64,000 bases of DNA, from contig NZ_AUJP01000011.1 in assembly GCF_000424285.1 (NCBI RefSeq), positions 1 through 64,000 on the forward strand. The letters are read 5' to 3'. This document shows positions 35,590 through 44,693 of the stretch, in pieces (the first letter of the stretch is position 1; the number at the start of each line of letters is the position of its first letter). Made by a program: the position numbers and the translations under genes. The DNA is from Butyrivibrio sp. MB2005. GTDB lineage: Bacteria > Bacillota > Clostridia > Lachnospirales > Lachnospiraceae. A model generated the notes under the pieces. That model was not told the DNA's origin and ran no database searches. It saw only the letters and a list, made by a program, of their open reading frames with translations.

Positions 35590-37785
35590 ATGGCAAATTT
35601 TAAGACAGTAAAAAATGAGGGCGGACCCACACTGGGTGTTACAAGTGCGCCTGTCATTGAGATGGATGGGTTATTTTTCAGAGATCTTGAGCGCACAGGA
35701 GAGCTTGTTCCATATGAGGACTGGAGACTTTCTCCCGAGGAGAGAGCCAAGGATCTGGCATCAAGGATGACTGTTGAAGAAATCGCAGGTCTTATGATGT
35801 ACAGTGCGCATCAGATAGTTCCCGCTGAGGGTGGCGGCTGGTTCCCTGCAACCTATAGGGGAGGTAAGACTCTTGCAGAGAGCGGCGCTGATGAATGGGA
35901 GCTTACAGATCAGCAAAAGAAGTTTCTTACTGAGGATCATGTGAGATATGTTCTTGCCATGGTTCTTAAGAACGGCGAAATTGCAGCTAAATGGAATAAT
36001 GAAATGCAGGCACTTTGTGAGGAGATGCCTCATGGTATTCCTGTAAATACAAGTACTGATCCAAGACACGGCGCAGGCAGTGCATCTGCTGAGTTTAAGA
36101 CGGAGGCAAAGGGCACAAGTAAATGGCCCCTTGGACTTGGCCTTGCAGCAACATTTTCAGCTGACACAGTAAAGAACTTTGCCCGTATTGCGGCAAGAGA
36201 GTACAGAGCACTTGGTATTACAACTGAGCTGGGACCTCAGATTGATCTTGGAACTGAGCCCAGATGGATGAGAGTATCAGATACCTATGGTCCTTCCAGC
36301 AAGCTTGTAACAGAGTATGCCAAGAATTATTGTGAAGGTCTTCAGAATGATCCTGAGGCAGACGGCTGGGGTGAGACAAGTGTAGCAGCCATGGTTAAGC
36401 ACTGGCCGGGCGGCGGCCCCTGCGAGGCAGGAAGAGATGCACATTATGCTTACGGTAAGTTTGCTGTATATCCGGGAGACAATCTTAAGGAGCACTTAAA
36501 GCCTTTCCTTGAGGGTGCATTTAAACTGGATAAAACAGGGCAGGCTTCAGCAGTAATGCCTTATTATACAGTCAGCTACGGTGTTGATCCTTCCGGAAAA
36601 AATGTAGGAAACAGCTACAGCAAATACATAATCGGTGATCTTTTAAGAGATAAATACGGTTATAAGGGCGTAGTATGTACAGACTGGGGCATCACACAGG
36701 ATCCTAATTCAAAGCTTGATTCCTTTGGTTCAAGATGCTTTGGTACAGAGGATTTATCCGAGGCAGAGAGACACCTTTGCATCATCGAGAACGGTGTTGA
36801 CCAGTTTGGCGGCAATAATAATATCAAGCCTATTCTTGAAGCTTATAAAATAGGCTGCGAGCGTCATGGTGAGGATGCCATGAGAAAGCGCTTTGAGGAA
36901 AGTGCTGTAAGACTTCTTTTAAACAGCTTCAGATGCGGACTTTTCGAGAATCCTTATCTTGATCCCGAGGAGAGTAAGAAAGTACTTGGCTGCGATGAGT
37001 TCGTAAAAGAGGGCTTCGATGCTCAGCTTAGAAGTATCGTAATGGTTAAGAACAACGGTGTTCTTCCTGTAAGCGGACGTAAGAAGGTATACATCCCCGG
37101 AAGACATATCGATGCTCATAAGGGCTTCATGAGAGATATGATGCCTGCCATGGATATCCCGGGAGCAAATCCCGCAGATGTAATACCTTTCTATGATGTT
37201 ACGGATGATCCTGCAGAGGCAGATATGGCTATTTGCTTCATTGAAAGTCCTATCAGTGACGGATATACAGAGGAGACAGGCTATAGACCTGTGACCCTTC
37301 AGTACAGACCTTATACAGCAGATGCTGCAAGAGAGGTCAGCATTGCAGGAGGAGATTTCCGAGAGGATTCAAATAACAGAACATACAAAGGAAAATCCAA
37401 TACACCTGCCAACGAAAGCGATCTTGATCTTGTAATCAAGGCAAGAGAGCAGATGGGTGATAAGCCCGTCATTGTATCTATCAGAATGAATAATCCCTGC
37501 ATGGTTTCTGAATTTGAGAAATATGCAGATGCGATCCTTGTTAACTTTGGAGTTGAGACAAAGGCTACACTTACCATCGTGAGCGGTGGCGCAGAGCCTT
37601 CAGCAATGCTTCCAGTTCAGCTTCCTGCTGATATGGAAACAGTTGAGAAGCACTGTGAGGATAAGCCCTTTGATTACACTCCTTACACTGATTCTGTAGG
37701 TAATACCTATGACTTTGGTTTTGGCCTTAACTTTAGCGGTGTTATCAGGGATGATAGATACGAAAAATATGTATCTAACAGATAA
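35590..37785 (+). CDS. Glycoside hydrolase family 3 (beta-glucosidase/xylosidase type)
   Basis: Retaining glycosidase of 731 residues without a signal peptide, so probably cytoplasmic and acting on imported oligosaccharides. The (beta/alpha)8 domain carries ELGPQIDLGTEPRWMR, MVKHWPGGGPCEAGRDAH (the conserved KH motif) and GVVCTDWGIT, in which the Asp is the expected nucleophile. The C-terminal (alpha/beta)6 sandwich begins near SIVMVKNNGVLPVSGRKKV. The usual C-terminal fibronectin-like domain is absent. Specificity (beta-glucoside, xyloside, other) cannot be told by eye. ATG 35590 follows TAGGAGG. It is 53 bases after the TIR gene and may share its transcript, though no functional link is apparent. 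Confidence 0.9.
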   Translation: MANFKTVKNEGGPTLGVTSAPVIEMDGLFFRDLERTGELVPYEDWRLSPEERAKDLASRMTVEEIAGLMMYSAHQIVPAEGGGWFPATYRGGKTLAESGADEWELTDQQKKFLTEDHVRYVLAMVLKNGEIAAKWNNEMQALCEEMPHGIPVNTSTDPRHGAGSASAEFKTEAKGTSKWPLGLGLAATFSADTVKNFARIAAREYRALGITTELGPQIDLGTEPRWMRVSDTYGPSSKLVTEYAKNYCEGLQNDPEADGWGETSVAAMVKHWPGGGPCEAGRDAHYAYGKFAVYPGDNLKEHLKPFLEGAFKLDKTGQASAVMPYYTVSYGVDPSGKNVGNSYSKYIIGDLLRDKYGYKGVVCTDWGITQDPNSKLDSFGSRCFGTEDLSEAERHLCIIENGVDQFGGNNNIKPILEAYKIGCERHGEDAMRKRFEESAVRLLLNSFRCGLFENPYLDPEESKKVLGCDEFVKEGFDAQLRSIVMVKNNGVLPVSGRKKVYIPGRHIDAHKGFMRDMMPAMDIPGANPADVIPFYDVTDDPAEADMAICFIESPISDGYTEETGYRPVTLQYRPYTADAAREVSIAGGDFREDSNNRTYKGKSNTPANESDLDLVIKAREQMGDKPVIVSIRMNNPCMVSEFEKYADAILVNFGVETKATLTIVSGGAEPSAMLPVQLPADMETVEKHCEDKPFDYTPYTDSVGNTYDFGFGLNFSGVIRDDRYEKYVSNR

Positions 37786-37811
37786 GTTTTTGAAAATCAG
37801 AGGTTTACACA

Positions 37812-39803
37812 ATGATCTTAAATTGTCATGATCTCTCAAAGTCGTTTGACGGAAAAGACATTCTGAAAGGAGTGTCTTTTCATATTGAGGATAATGAAAA
37901 AGCAGCAATAGTAGGAATTAACGGTGCAGGCAAGACTACACTCATCAGAATGCTTATTGGAGAGCTGACTCCGGATACCGGAACAGTTACACTTTCCAAG
38001 GATGTGACAGTTGGATATCTTGCACAGAATCAGAATATCGACAGCGCTCACAGTATCTACGAAGAACTTCGTGAGATGAAAAGAGATGTTATTAATCTCG
38101 AAAAGGAGATTCGCAGTGCTGAGGCACAGATGGATGTGCTTCGAGGCGAAGAGCTGGACAGACTGATGGACCGTTATGCCCAGATGAATCACGAGTTTCA
38201 GCTTAAAAACGGCTATGCCTGGGAGAGTGAAGTAATAGGCGTTGCAAAGGGACTTGGTTTTACAGAAGAGGAATTCGATAAGAGAATCTCCACTCTTTCA
38301 GGTGGTCAGAAGACCAGAGTGGCTCTCGGTAAGCTCCTTCTTCAGAGTCCTGACCTGATAATCCTTGATGAGCCTACCAACCACCTTGATATGAATTCCA
38401 TCAAGTGGCTTGAAGGTTATCTTATGAATTACAAGGGTGCTGTACTTATCGTATCCCACGATAGATATTTCCTTGACCGTATAGCACAGAAGATAATTGA
38501 GATTGATCAAACAAGTGCTGAGGTATATCAGGGTAATTACACAGCCTATGCACATAAGCGTGAGAAGATCAGGGCAGCTAAGCTTAAGGCATACCTCAAT
38601 CAGCAGGCTGAGATTAAGCATCAGGAAGAGGTCATTGACAAGCTAAGACAGTTCAACAGGGAAAAGAGCATTAAAAGGGCTGAGAGCAGAGAGAAGATGC
38701 TTGATAAGATTGAGCGTCTTGAAAAGCCCACAGAAGTTCGTGATGACATGAGAATCACTCTTACTCCTTCCTGCGTAAGCGGTAATGATGTAATGAATGT
38801 TGACTCTATTGCCAAATCCTTTGGTAATGAGAAGCTGTTTGAGAATATAAGCTTTGAAATTAAGCGCGGTGAGAAGGTGGCAATTATCGGTGACAACGGA
38901 ACCGGTAAGACCACAATGCTTAAGATAATTAATGGCATGGAATCCCTTGATGCCGGTGAAATAACACTGGGTGTGAAGGTTCATGTAGGATATTACGATC
39001 AGGAGCATCAGGTACTTCACAATGAGAAGACTCTTTTTGAAGAGCTCTCGGATGCTTATCCATCCATGAACAATACAGAGATCAGAAATACTCTGGCTGC
39101 ATTTTTGTTTACAGGTGATGATGTATTTAAGAGAATCGGAGACCTCTCAGGCGGTGAGAAGGGCAGAGTATCTCTTGCCAAGCTTATGCTTTCAGATGCC
39201 AACTTCCTTATTCTCGATGAGCCTACAAACCACCTTGATATCACCAGTAAGGAGATATTGGAGGATGCCATAAGCGGCTACGAGGGTACTGTTTTATATG
39301 TAAGCCATGACAGATATTTCATCAATAAGACTGCCACCAGAATCCTTGATCTTACCCATGGAAGAATGATCGGTTACATTGGTAACTATGATTACTACCT
39401 TGAGCACTGCGAGGAGCAGACCGCAAGAATCTTAAATGAAAGCGGCAGTGCATCTTCCTTTGGAAGAGGAATAGAGATGGCATCTGAGGATGCTGCCAAG
39501 GGCAATTCCTTTGGTAAGCTTGCAGGTTCATCACAGCCTGCCCAGAAGGAGAGCGCAGGAGCAGCTGACTGGAAAGCTCAAAAGGAAGAACAGGCTAAAA
39601 AGCGTAAGATTGAAGCGGCCCTTAAGAAGTGTGAAGAGGAAATTGCAAAGCTTGAGGAGAGGAATGAGAAGATCAACGAAGAACTATCTGATCCTGAGGT
39701 AGCAACAGATCTTTCGAAAGTGAGAATGCTATCTGATGAGCTTGGCGCCAACGAGGAGAGACTAAGCGCTCTTTATGACGAATGGGCCGAGCTTAGTGAA
39801 TAA
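37812..39803 (+). CDS. ABC-F family ribosome-associated ATPase
   Basis: Soluble tandem ABC ATPase of 663 residues with no membrane domain. The first ATPase has GINGAGKTTL, LSGGQKTRVALGKLL and DEPTNHLD. The second has GDNGTGKTTML, LSGGEKGRVSLAKLM and DEPTNHLD. The P-site tRNA interaction linker between them (about 240-325) is charged and helical. The C-terminus after about residue 530 is an Ala/Glu/Lys-rich linker plus a coiled coil, as in the Uup/YdiF branch. ABC-F proteins act at the ribosomal E site to rescue stalled translation or protect from antibiotics. This looks like a housekeeping YdiF/Uup type. ATG 37812 lies 26 bases after the GH3 gene. Confidence 0.92.
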   Translation: MILNCHDLSKSFDGKDILKGVSFHIEDNEKAAIVGINGAGKTTLIRMLIGELTPDTGTVTLSKDVTVGYLAQNQNIDSAHSIYEELREMKRDVINLEKEIRSAEAQMDVLRGEELDRLMDRYAQMNHEFQLKNGYAWESEVIGVAKGLGFTEEEFDKRISTLSGGQKTRVALGKLLLQSPDLIILDEPTNHLDMNSIKWLEGYLMNYKGAVLIVSHDRYFLDRIAQKIIEIDQTSAEVYQGNYTAYAHKREKIRAAKLKAYLNQQAEIKHQEEVIDKLRQFNREKSIKRAESREKMLDKIERLEKPTEVRDDMRITLTPSCVSGNDVMNVDSIAKSFGNEKLFENISFEIKRGEKVAIIGDNGTGKTTMLKIINGMESLDAGEITLGVKVHVGYYDQEHQVLHNEKTLFEELSDAYPSMNNTEIRNTLAAFLFTGDDVFKRIGDLSGGEKGRVSLAKLMLSDANFLILDEPTNHLDITSKEILEDAISGYEGTVLYVSHDRYFINKTATRILDLTHGRMIGYIGNYDYYLEHCEEQTARILNESGSASSFGRGIEMASEDAAKGNSFGKLAGSSQPAQKESAGAADWKAQKEEQAKKRKIEAALKKCEEEIAKLEERNEKINEELSDPEVATDLSKVRMLSDELGANEERLSALYDEWAELSE

Positions 39804-39870
39804 AATAGGATTTCGCTTGAGAAATCCTTGCGCGTAAGCAGTATTTAGAAGCAATAAGTTAGTAAAAGTA

Positions 39871-39913
39871 AAAGAGCATTCGCAGGATTAAGTCTTACGA
39901 ATGCTCTTATTTT
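39871..39913. terminator. Bidirectional terminator between ABC-F gene and the small minus-strand gene
   Basis: Stem AAGAGCATTCG (39872-39882) with CGAATGCTCTT (39898-39908), A-rich before and ATTTTC after; it sits between convergent genes. Confidence 0.85.
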
Positions 39914-39934
39914 CTGCTTTATAATGTTCGAATT

Positions 39935-40270
39935 TCAGGCAAATGCATCAAATGAACTACCGACCTGGCTATAGGAATAACCACCCATATCTCTGCCGTA
40001 GCCAACTGTCATGCCGTTATATTTTGATGCGATATTGTTGAACTGCTGGCTTACTCTCTGGGTCTCTTCCTGACCATCTGTGCTGGCAACTTCGCCAACT
40101 TTTACTTCCTGTGCGTTTGGATATACCACAGGAGCAACTGTAGATATGTTCCCAACAGCCTTATGCTCATCATAAACATCGGAAACCGGTGCCTGATTGG
40201 AGAGAGCATAATTCATTGGCTGTGTCTGATACATACTATATCCACTTATTCCGCCAATTGACATTCCCAT
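39935..40270 (-). CDS. Small hypothetical protein, Gly/Ser/Tyr/Gln-rich
   Basis: Protein of 111 residues that I do not recognise. It starts MGMSIGGISGYSMYQ, contains a low-complexity middle with VAPVVYPNAQEVKVGEV, and ends with a Gly/Tyr/Ser stretch (GYGRDMGGYSYSQVG). There is no signal peptide, membrane helix, Cys or clear domain. The gene is supported by a good ribosome binding site on the minus strand (AGAGGTAG, about seven bases before ATG 40270), convergent orientation to a shared terminator, and an organised stop. The composition (short, hydrophilic, no large hydrophobic core) suggests a disordered or assembly-type protein, possibly flagellar or secreted; that is a guess. Confidence 0.65.
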   Translation of the reverse strand: MGMSIGGISGYSMYQTQPMNYALSNQAPVSDVYDEHKAVGNISTVAPVVYPNAQEVKVGEVASTDGQEETQRVSQQFNNIASKYNGMTVGYGRDMGGYSYSQVGSSFDAFA

Positions 40271-40437
40271 ATATTTCTACCTCTACAGTCTGTAAGAACA
40301 CCCATTTACAGACAATAGAATTATAAAATATATTCCTTAAAATATTATAAACTTGCTCTTAAAGAAAACCGAAATATGCCTGTTTTTGAAAGAAAAATTC
40401 AGTATTTTTGAAACTTTTTGAATGTAGAGTTCGCAGA

Positions 40438-40465
40438 TTGACTAATTTTTAACAGATAGTATAAT
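40438..40465 (+). promoter_or_regulatory. Promoter of rex with a candidate Rex operator
   Basis: TTGACT (40438-40443), 16-base spacer, TATAAT (40460-40465). The 18 bases 40438-40455 fit the clostridial Rex site TTGTTAA-N4-TTAACAA at 10 of 14 fixed positions (right half TTAACAG). A site over the -35 and spacer would allow Rex to repress its own operon when NADH is low. Confidence 0.6.
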
Positions 40466-40505
40466 CTATATAGAACTAAATACCTATAATGACAACGGAG
40501 GAAGT

Positions 40506-41159
40506 ATGGCGGAGAAAGAAATCTCGCAGGCAGTTATCGGCAGACTGCCGCGCTACTTCAGATATCTGGGAGAACTTAAGGAGCAGGGAATCGAGAGAAT
40601 TTCTTCTCAGGATCTCAGTGATCTGATGAAAGTAACAGCCTCACAAATAAGGCAGGACTTTAATAATTTCGGAGGTTTTGGGCAACAGGGATATGGGTAT
40701 AATGTCGAATATCTTTATGATGAGATCGGTAAGATCTTAGGTCTCGGAAGAGAACATACTCTTATCATTATCGGCGCAGGCCACTTAGGACAGGCGCTTT
40801 CAGGTTACAATAATTTCTTCAACAGAGGATTTATTTTCAAAGGTGCATTTGACCTTAATCCCGAACTTCACGGAAAGAAAATAAGAAATATCGAAATTCG
40901 TCCTATCGAAGAGATGGAGCAGTTTGTAAGAGATAATAAGATTGAGATTGCTGTGCTTGCAATTCCCAAGGACCAGGCTGTCAAAATGGCAGAGAGACTG
41001 GTTAATTGCGGTATCAAAGCGATCTGGAATTTTGCTCACGTGGACCTGGATGTTCCTGAGAATGTTCAGGTTGAAAACGTTCATTTATCTGATTCCCTTA
41101 TGAAGCTTTCTTATGGAATCGACAGATATGAGAAGAGTCAGGTAAAGACCAGAAAGTAA
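40506..41159 (+). CDS. rex: Redox-sensing transcriptional repressor Rex
   Basis: NADH-sensing repressor of 217 residues. The N-terminal winged helix is about 1-80 (RLPRYFRYLGEL, ISSQDLSDLMKVTASQIRQDF, then FGGFGQQGYGY). The Rossmann domain starts at IIIGAGHLGQAL, and the swapped C-terminal helix carries the DNA-facing tail. Rex releases DNA when the NADH/NAD ratio rises and typically controls fermentation genes. Operator candidates are at its own promoter. ATG 40506 follows CGGAGG. Four genes follow closely (coiled-coil protein, nnr, alr, J-domain protein); that NAD repair by nnr lies in the same run as an NADH sensor is noteworthy. Confidence 0.96.
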   Translation: MAEKEISQAVIGRLPRYFRYLGELKEQGIERISSQDLSDLMKVTASQIRQDFNNFGGFGQQGYGYNVEYLYDEIGKILGLGREHTLIIIGAGHLGQALSGYNNFFNRGFIFKGAFDLNPELHGKKIRNIEIRPIEEMEQFVRDNKIEIAVLAIPKDQAVKMAERLVNCGIKAIWNFAHVDLDVPENVQVENVHLSDSLMKLSYGIDRYEKSQVKTRK

Positions 41160-41186
41160 CCGTTTTCTTATGACGGGGGAATGCCT

Positions 41187-41879
41187 ATGGCAAAAGATAC
41201 AAATAATTACTCGGAAGCCCTTATCGGCAAGGACATTCCTATTTTGTCCAAGGATGAGAGGTGGCAGAAGCTTTTCATACTGAGTCCCAAGACAGATAAG
41301 ATAAAGAAACTTGAGGCTGAGCTTAATAAGCTTGTGGATAAGCAGGAAAAGACCAGGGAAAAGATTAAGGATATAAAGCGTCTTAAAAAGAGGCTTCTTG
41401 GCGAGATAGTTATGCTGAGGGATGATGCCGATAAGAATCCGAAGCAGAGGAAAAAGATCGAAGCCCAGATTGATGACCACACGAGGCTCATCAAGGAAAG
41501 CAACGAGAAGATCGAAGAATGCGAAGACGAAATGCTGGGGCTTCCAAGAGAGATTTACAAGACAGATGTTGACCTAATGGTTGAGACCATGAACGTTTTT
41601 TATGGCAGAATGGATGCCAATACGGTTGAGATTCAGGCCATAGATGAGTGGGTATCCAAGGTCAGGGTGCAGCTTAAGAAAAATATCGTTCGCATGCAGG
41701 AAAAGGAAATCGAGAATTTCAATGTTTATTCCTACATGCATGATATTTTCGGACCGGAAGTAATAGACCTGTTTGATCTTAGATATGACCCTGAGAGACG
41801 TCATCCCGTGATTCCTAAGGATGGGATGAGAGTTGAGAATGGAATAGTCATTGAAGATGAAAAGTTTACAGATACTTGA
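41187..41879 (+). CDS. Coiled-coil protein of unknown function
   Basis: Cytoplasmic-looking protein of 230 residues. After a short N-terminus (MAKDTNNYSEALIGKDIPIL), residues about 35-125 are a long charged coiled coil full of Lys and Glu. A compact C-terminal part of about 100 residues has a second helical stretch and ends in VENGIVIEDEKFTDT. No domain is recognised. ATG 41187 is preferred to an in-frame ATG at 41181, which touches the GGGGGA site. It overlaps the next gene (nnr) by 23 bases, so translation is coupled and a shared job in this operon is possible. A structural or adaptor role is only a guess. Confidence 0.75.
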   Translation: MAKDTNNYSEALIGKDIPILSKDERWQKLFILSPKTDKIKKLEAELNKLVDKQEKTREKIKDIKRLKKRLLGEIVMLRDDADKNPKQRKKIEAQIDDHTRLIKESNEKIEECEDEMLGLPREIYKTDVDLMVETMNVFYGRMDANTVEIQAIDEWVSKVRVQLKKNIVRMQEKEIENFNVYSYMHDIFGPEVIDLFDLRYDPERRHPVIPKDGMRVENGIVIEDEKFTDT

Positions 41880-43464
41880 TAAAAAATCAAAATTTGCAGT
41901 TAATGCCGCGGAAATGCGAAGATGTGATAACACCACAATTGAGCATTTCGGCGTTCCTCAGGATGTCCTTATGGAACGTGCGGCGCTTTCTTTATGTGAA
42001 GCTGCCATAGAAAAATGCCCTAAGGGCGGAAGCGTAGTTGTGTTTGCAGGTACAGGGAATAACGGCGGCGACGGAGTTGCTGCGGCAAGACTTTTGTATC
42101 AGGCAAGAATAGATGTGGCGCTTCTTTATGTGAATCACAAAAAGGGCAGAAAGAGCGACGCCCTTAAAAGACAGGTCAGTATCGCAGGGAAATATGGAGT
42201 ACCAGCCTACTATTTGGAAAAAGCAGATAACCCCAAGTGGCTTGTAAAAAAGAGTGACGTCGTTATCGATGCAATGCTTGGAACAGGCTGCAGCAGGTCT
42301 CTTGGCGACGAATATGAGAAGGCTGTTATGCTGATAGATGAAGTATGCGCTGAGTCTGAAAAGAGACCCTACGTGATCGCAGCTGATATCCCTACGGGTA
42401 TTAACTCGGATAACGGTCAGATTTGCGGTTGCTGCGTAACAGCGGACATGACAGTTACCTTTGAATATGTAAAGCTTGGTCAGCTTCTTTTCCCTGGCAG
42501 TGAATATGTGGGAGAGCTTAGGCTTTTCGAAGTTGGAATAACTGAGGATGGATTTTTATCTGATTATCCTGCGTACAAATACATAGACAGAAATGCCTCT
42601 GTTAACGAGCTGATTCCAAAGAGGTCACCTTCGGGAAATAAAGGGACTTTCGGAAAGGTGCTTATTGTGGCAGGTAGCAGGCGTGTCAGCGGTGCATGCA
42701 TTATGGCTGCTGAAAGTGCCCTAAAAAGCGGCGCCGGAATGGTTCGAATTTTTACTGAAAAAGCTAATCTTAGCGCTGTGCAGACGCTTCTCCCTGAAGC
42801 TATGTCAGATGTTTACGACGAAGATGATACCGATGTTTTGAAAAAGATAAGAGATGCGCTGCCCGGGGCTATTGACTGGGCTGATGCTGTGGTATGCGGC
42901 CCCGGTATCGGAACGGGTGAGATAGGAAAAGAGCTGCTGAGGACAGTGCTTAAGGGCCTTGATAAAAAGCTGGTTCTTGATGCGGATGCTATAAGTATTC
43001 TTGCAAATGATAAGGAGCTTAGGGATAAGTTCAGGCTTTATCGTGGGGATAAGGTGCTTACACCGCATCTGGCCGAGTTTTCAAGACTGGCGGGCGAGAA
43101 CCTTAAAAAGTGCAGGGAGAATATTCTGACATTGCCCTGCATACTTGCAAAAGATTTTGATGCGAGTATCATATGTAAAGACGCCAGAAGTGTGATCACT
43201 GACGGCAATAGAAATTATATTAATATCAGCGGAAATGATGGTATGGCCACTGCAGGCAGCGGTGATGTGCTGGCAGGGCTTCTTGGTGCACTGTGCTGCC
43301 GCGAATATGAAGATATTTTCAGTGCTTCCGTAATCGGATGTTTCCTTCACGGAAAAGCAGGAGATATAGCTGCTGACAGACATGGAAAATGTGCCATGAC
43401 TGCAAGAGATATTTCAGAAGCGCTTCAGGATATTTTTGCTGATAAGACAGAGGTTTTGAAGTAA
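41857..43464 (+). CDS. nnr: Bifunctional NAD(P)H-hydrate epimerase / dehydratase
   Basis: Repair enzyme of 535 residues. The N-terminal YjeF_N domain (about 1-215) epimerises damaged NAD(P)H hydrate; its signature is VVVFAGTGNNGGDGVAAARLL and VIDAMLGTG. The C-terminal ribokinase-like domain (about 230-530) dehydrates S-NAD(P)HX using ADP or ATP; it shows SGNKGTFGKVLIVAGSRRVSG, CGPGIGTG and the catalytic loop NDGMATAGSGDVLAG. ATG 41857 overlaps the preceding gene by 23 bases; no strong Shine-Dalgarno is visible, which fits coupled translation. Alanine racemase starts two bases after its stop. Confidence 0.95.
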   Translation: MKSLQILDKKSKFAVNAAEMRRCDNTTIEHFGVPQDVLMERAALSLCEAAIEKCPKGGSVVVFAGTGNNGGDGVAAARLLYQARIDVALLYVNHKKGRKSDALKRQVSIAGKYGVPAYYLEKADNPKWLVKKSDVVIDAMLGTGCSRSLGDEYEKAVMLIDEVCAESEKRPYVIAADIPTGINSDNGQICGCCVTADMTVTFEYVKLGQLLFPGSEYVGELRLFEVGITEDGFLSDYPAYKYIDRNASVNELIPKRSPSGNKGTFGKVLIVAGSRRVSGACIMAAESALKSGAGMVRIFTEKANLSAVQTLLPEAMSDVYDEDDTDVLKKIRDALPGAIDWADAVVCGPGIGTGEIGKELLRTVLKGLDKKLVLDADAISILANDKELRDKFRLYRGDKVLTPHLAEFSRLAGENLKKCRENILTLPCILAKDFDASIICKDARSVITDGNRNYINISGNDGMATAGSGDVLAGLLGALCCREYEDIFSASVIGCFLHGKAGDIAADRHGKCAMTARDISEALQDIFADKTEVLK

Positions 43465-43466
43465 CA

Positions 43467-44672
43467 ATGTTGGAAGAATACTCAAGAGTTTACGCTAAGA
43501 TCAATCTGGATGCTATCCATTCAAATGTAGAAAATATGTACAATGCAATGCCGCGGGGAACAAACATCCTCGCGGTTGTTAAAACTGACGGGTACGGACT
43601 TGGCGCTGTGCCGATTTCCAGAATGCTCATGAAGGAGCCCTATGTATGGGGCTTTGCCACAGCAACAGCTGAGGAGGCATTTGAGCTTAGAGAGGCAGGA
43701 GTAAGCAAGCCTATTCTTGTGCTTGGATACACTTTTCCCTATGCCTACGACAGAATGCTCAAGGAAAATATCAGACCTGCAGTATTTAGATATGATATGT
43801 TAAAGCAGCTCTCTGAGCGCGTTAAAAAGCGCAGAGGCCAGGGCGGAAGCGAAGTTTTTCATGTACATGTGGCTGTTGACTGCGGAATGAGCAGAATAGG
43901 TGTAAGACCTGATGATCAGGGACTTTCTCTTTTTAAGACTGCTCTGGCAACAGATGGAATCGAAGTTGAGGGTATTTTTACACACTTTGCAAGGGCAGAT
44001 GAGGCTGACCTTACCAACGCCCATGAGAGTCTTAAGAAGTTTCAGGATTTCGTAAACAGGGTAGAAAAAGAGACCGAGTATCACATTCCGATAAAGCACT
44101 GCTCCAACAGTGCCAGCATAATTGAGATGCCCGAAGCACACATGGATATGGTGCGCTGCGGTGTTACCATGTACGGCATGTGGCCATCAGATGAAGTAAG
44201 CAGGGATAAGATAAAGATAAGACCTGCGTTATCTTTGTATTCGCATATTTCATTTATAAAGGATATTCCTGAGGGCACACCTGTAAGCTATGGCGGTACT
44301 TTTATAGCAGATAAGAGAATGCGTATTGCAACTATTCCTGTTGGTTACGGCGATGGTTATCCAAGAAGCCTCTCAGGTGGCAAGGGATATGTGCTGATTC
44401 ATGGTGAGAAGGCCAGAATCCTTGGCCGCGTCTGCATGGATCAGTTTATGGTGGATGTATCCCATATTCCCAATGCAAAAGAGGGAGATGAAGTTATCCT
44501 TATCGGCGAGAGCGAGAAGGAATTTGGAGAAAAAGAGTCAGAGAAGATTACTATCGAGGAGCTGGGCGAGATCAGCGGAAGATTCAACTACGAATTTGCC
44601 TGTGATCTTAATCACAGAGTTCCGAGACTGTATGAGAGAGGTGGAAAGATATTGGGGATGGCGGAGCTGTAA
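43467..44672 (+). CDS. alr: Alanine racemase
   Basis: PLP-dependent enzyme that converts L-alanine to D-alanine for peptidoglycan, 401 residues. The PLP lysine is Lys39 in AVVKTDGYGLG, the barrel continues with VAVDCGMSRIGVR and HFARADEAD, and the second catalytic Tyr is in IPVGYGDGYPRS, with RVCMDQFMVDVS behind it. The usual His after the PLP motif is Leu here (GYGLGA instead of AYGHG), a tolerated variant. ATG 43467 follows immediately after nnr (GTAACAATG), a pairing common in Firmicutes. It is cytoplasmic. Confidence 0.96.
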   Translation: MLEEYSRVYAKINLDAIHSNVENMYNAMPRGTNILAVVKTDGYGLGAVPISRMLMKEPYVWGFATATAEEAFELREAGVSKPILVLGYTFPYAYDRMLKENIRPAVFRYDMLKQLSERVKKRRGQGGSEVFHVHVAVDCGMSRIGVRPDDQGLSLFKTALATDGIEVEGIFTHFARADEADLTNAHESLKKFQDFVNRVEKETEYHIPIKHCSNSASIIEMPEAHMDMVRCGVTMYGMWPSDEVSRDKIKIRPALSLYSHISFIKDIPEGTPVSYGGTFIADKRMRIATIPVGYGDGYPRSLSGGKGYVLIHGEKARILGRVCMDQFMVDVSHIPNAKEGDEVILIGESEKEFGEKESEKITIEELGEISGRFNYEFACDLNHRVPRLYERGGKILGMAEL

Positions 44673-44693
44673 TAACTCCGCTAAAATATAAGC

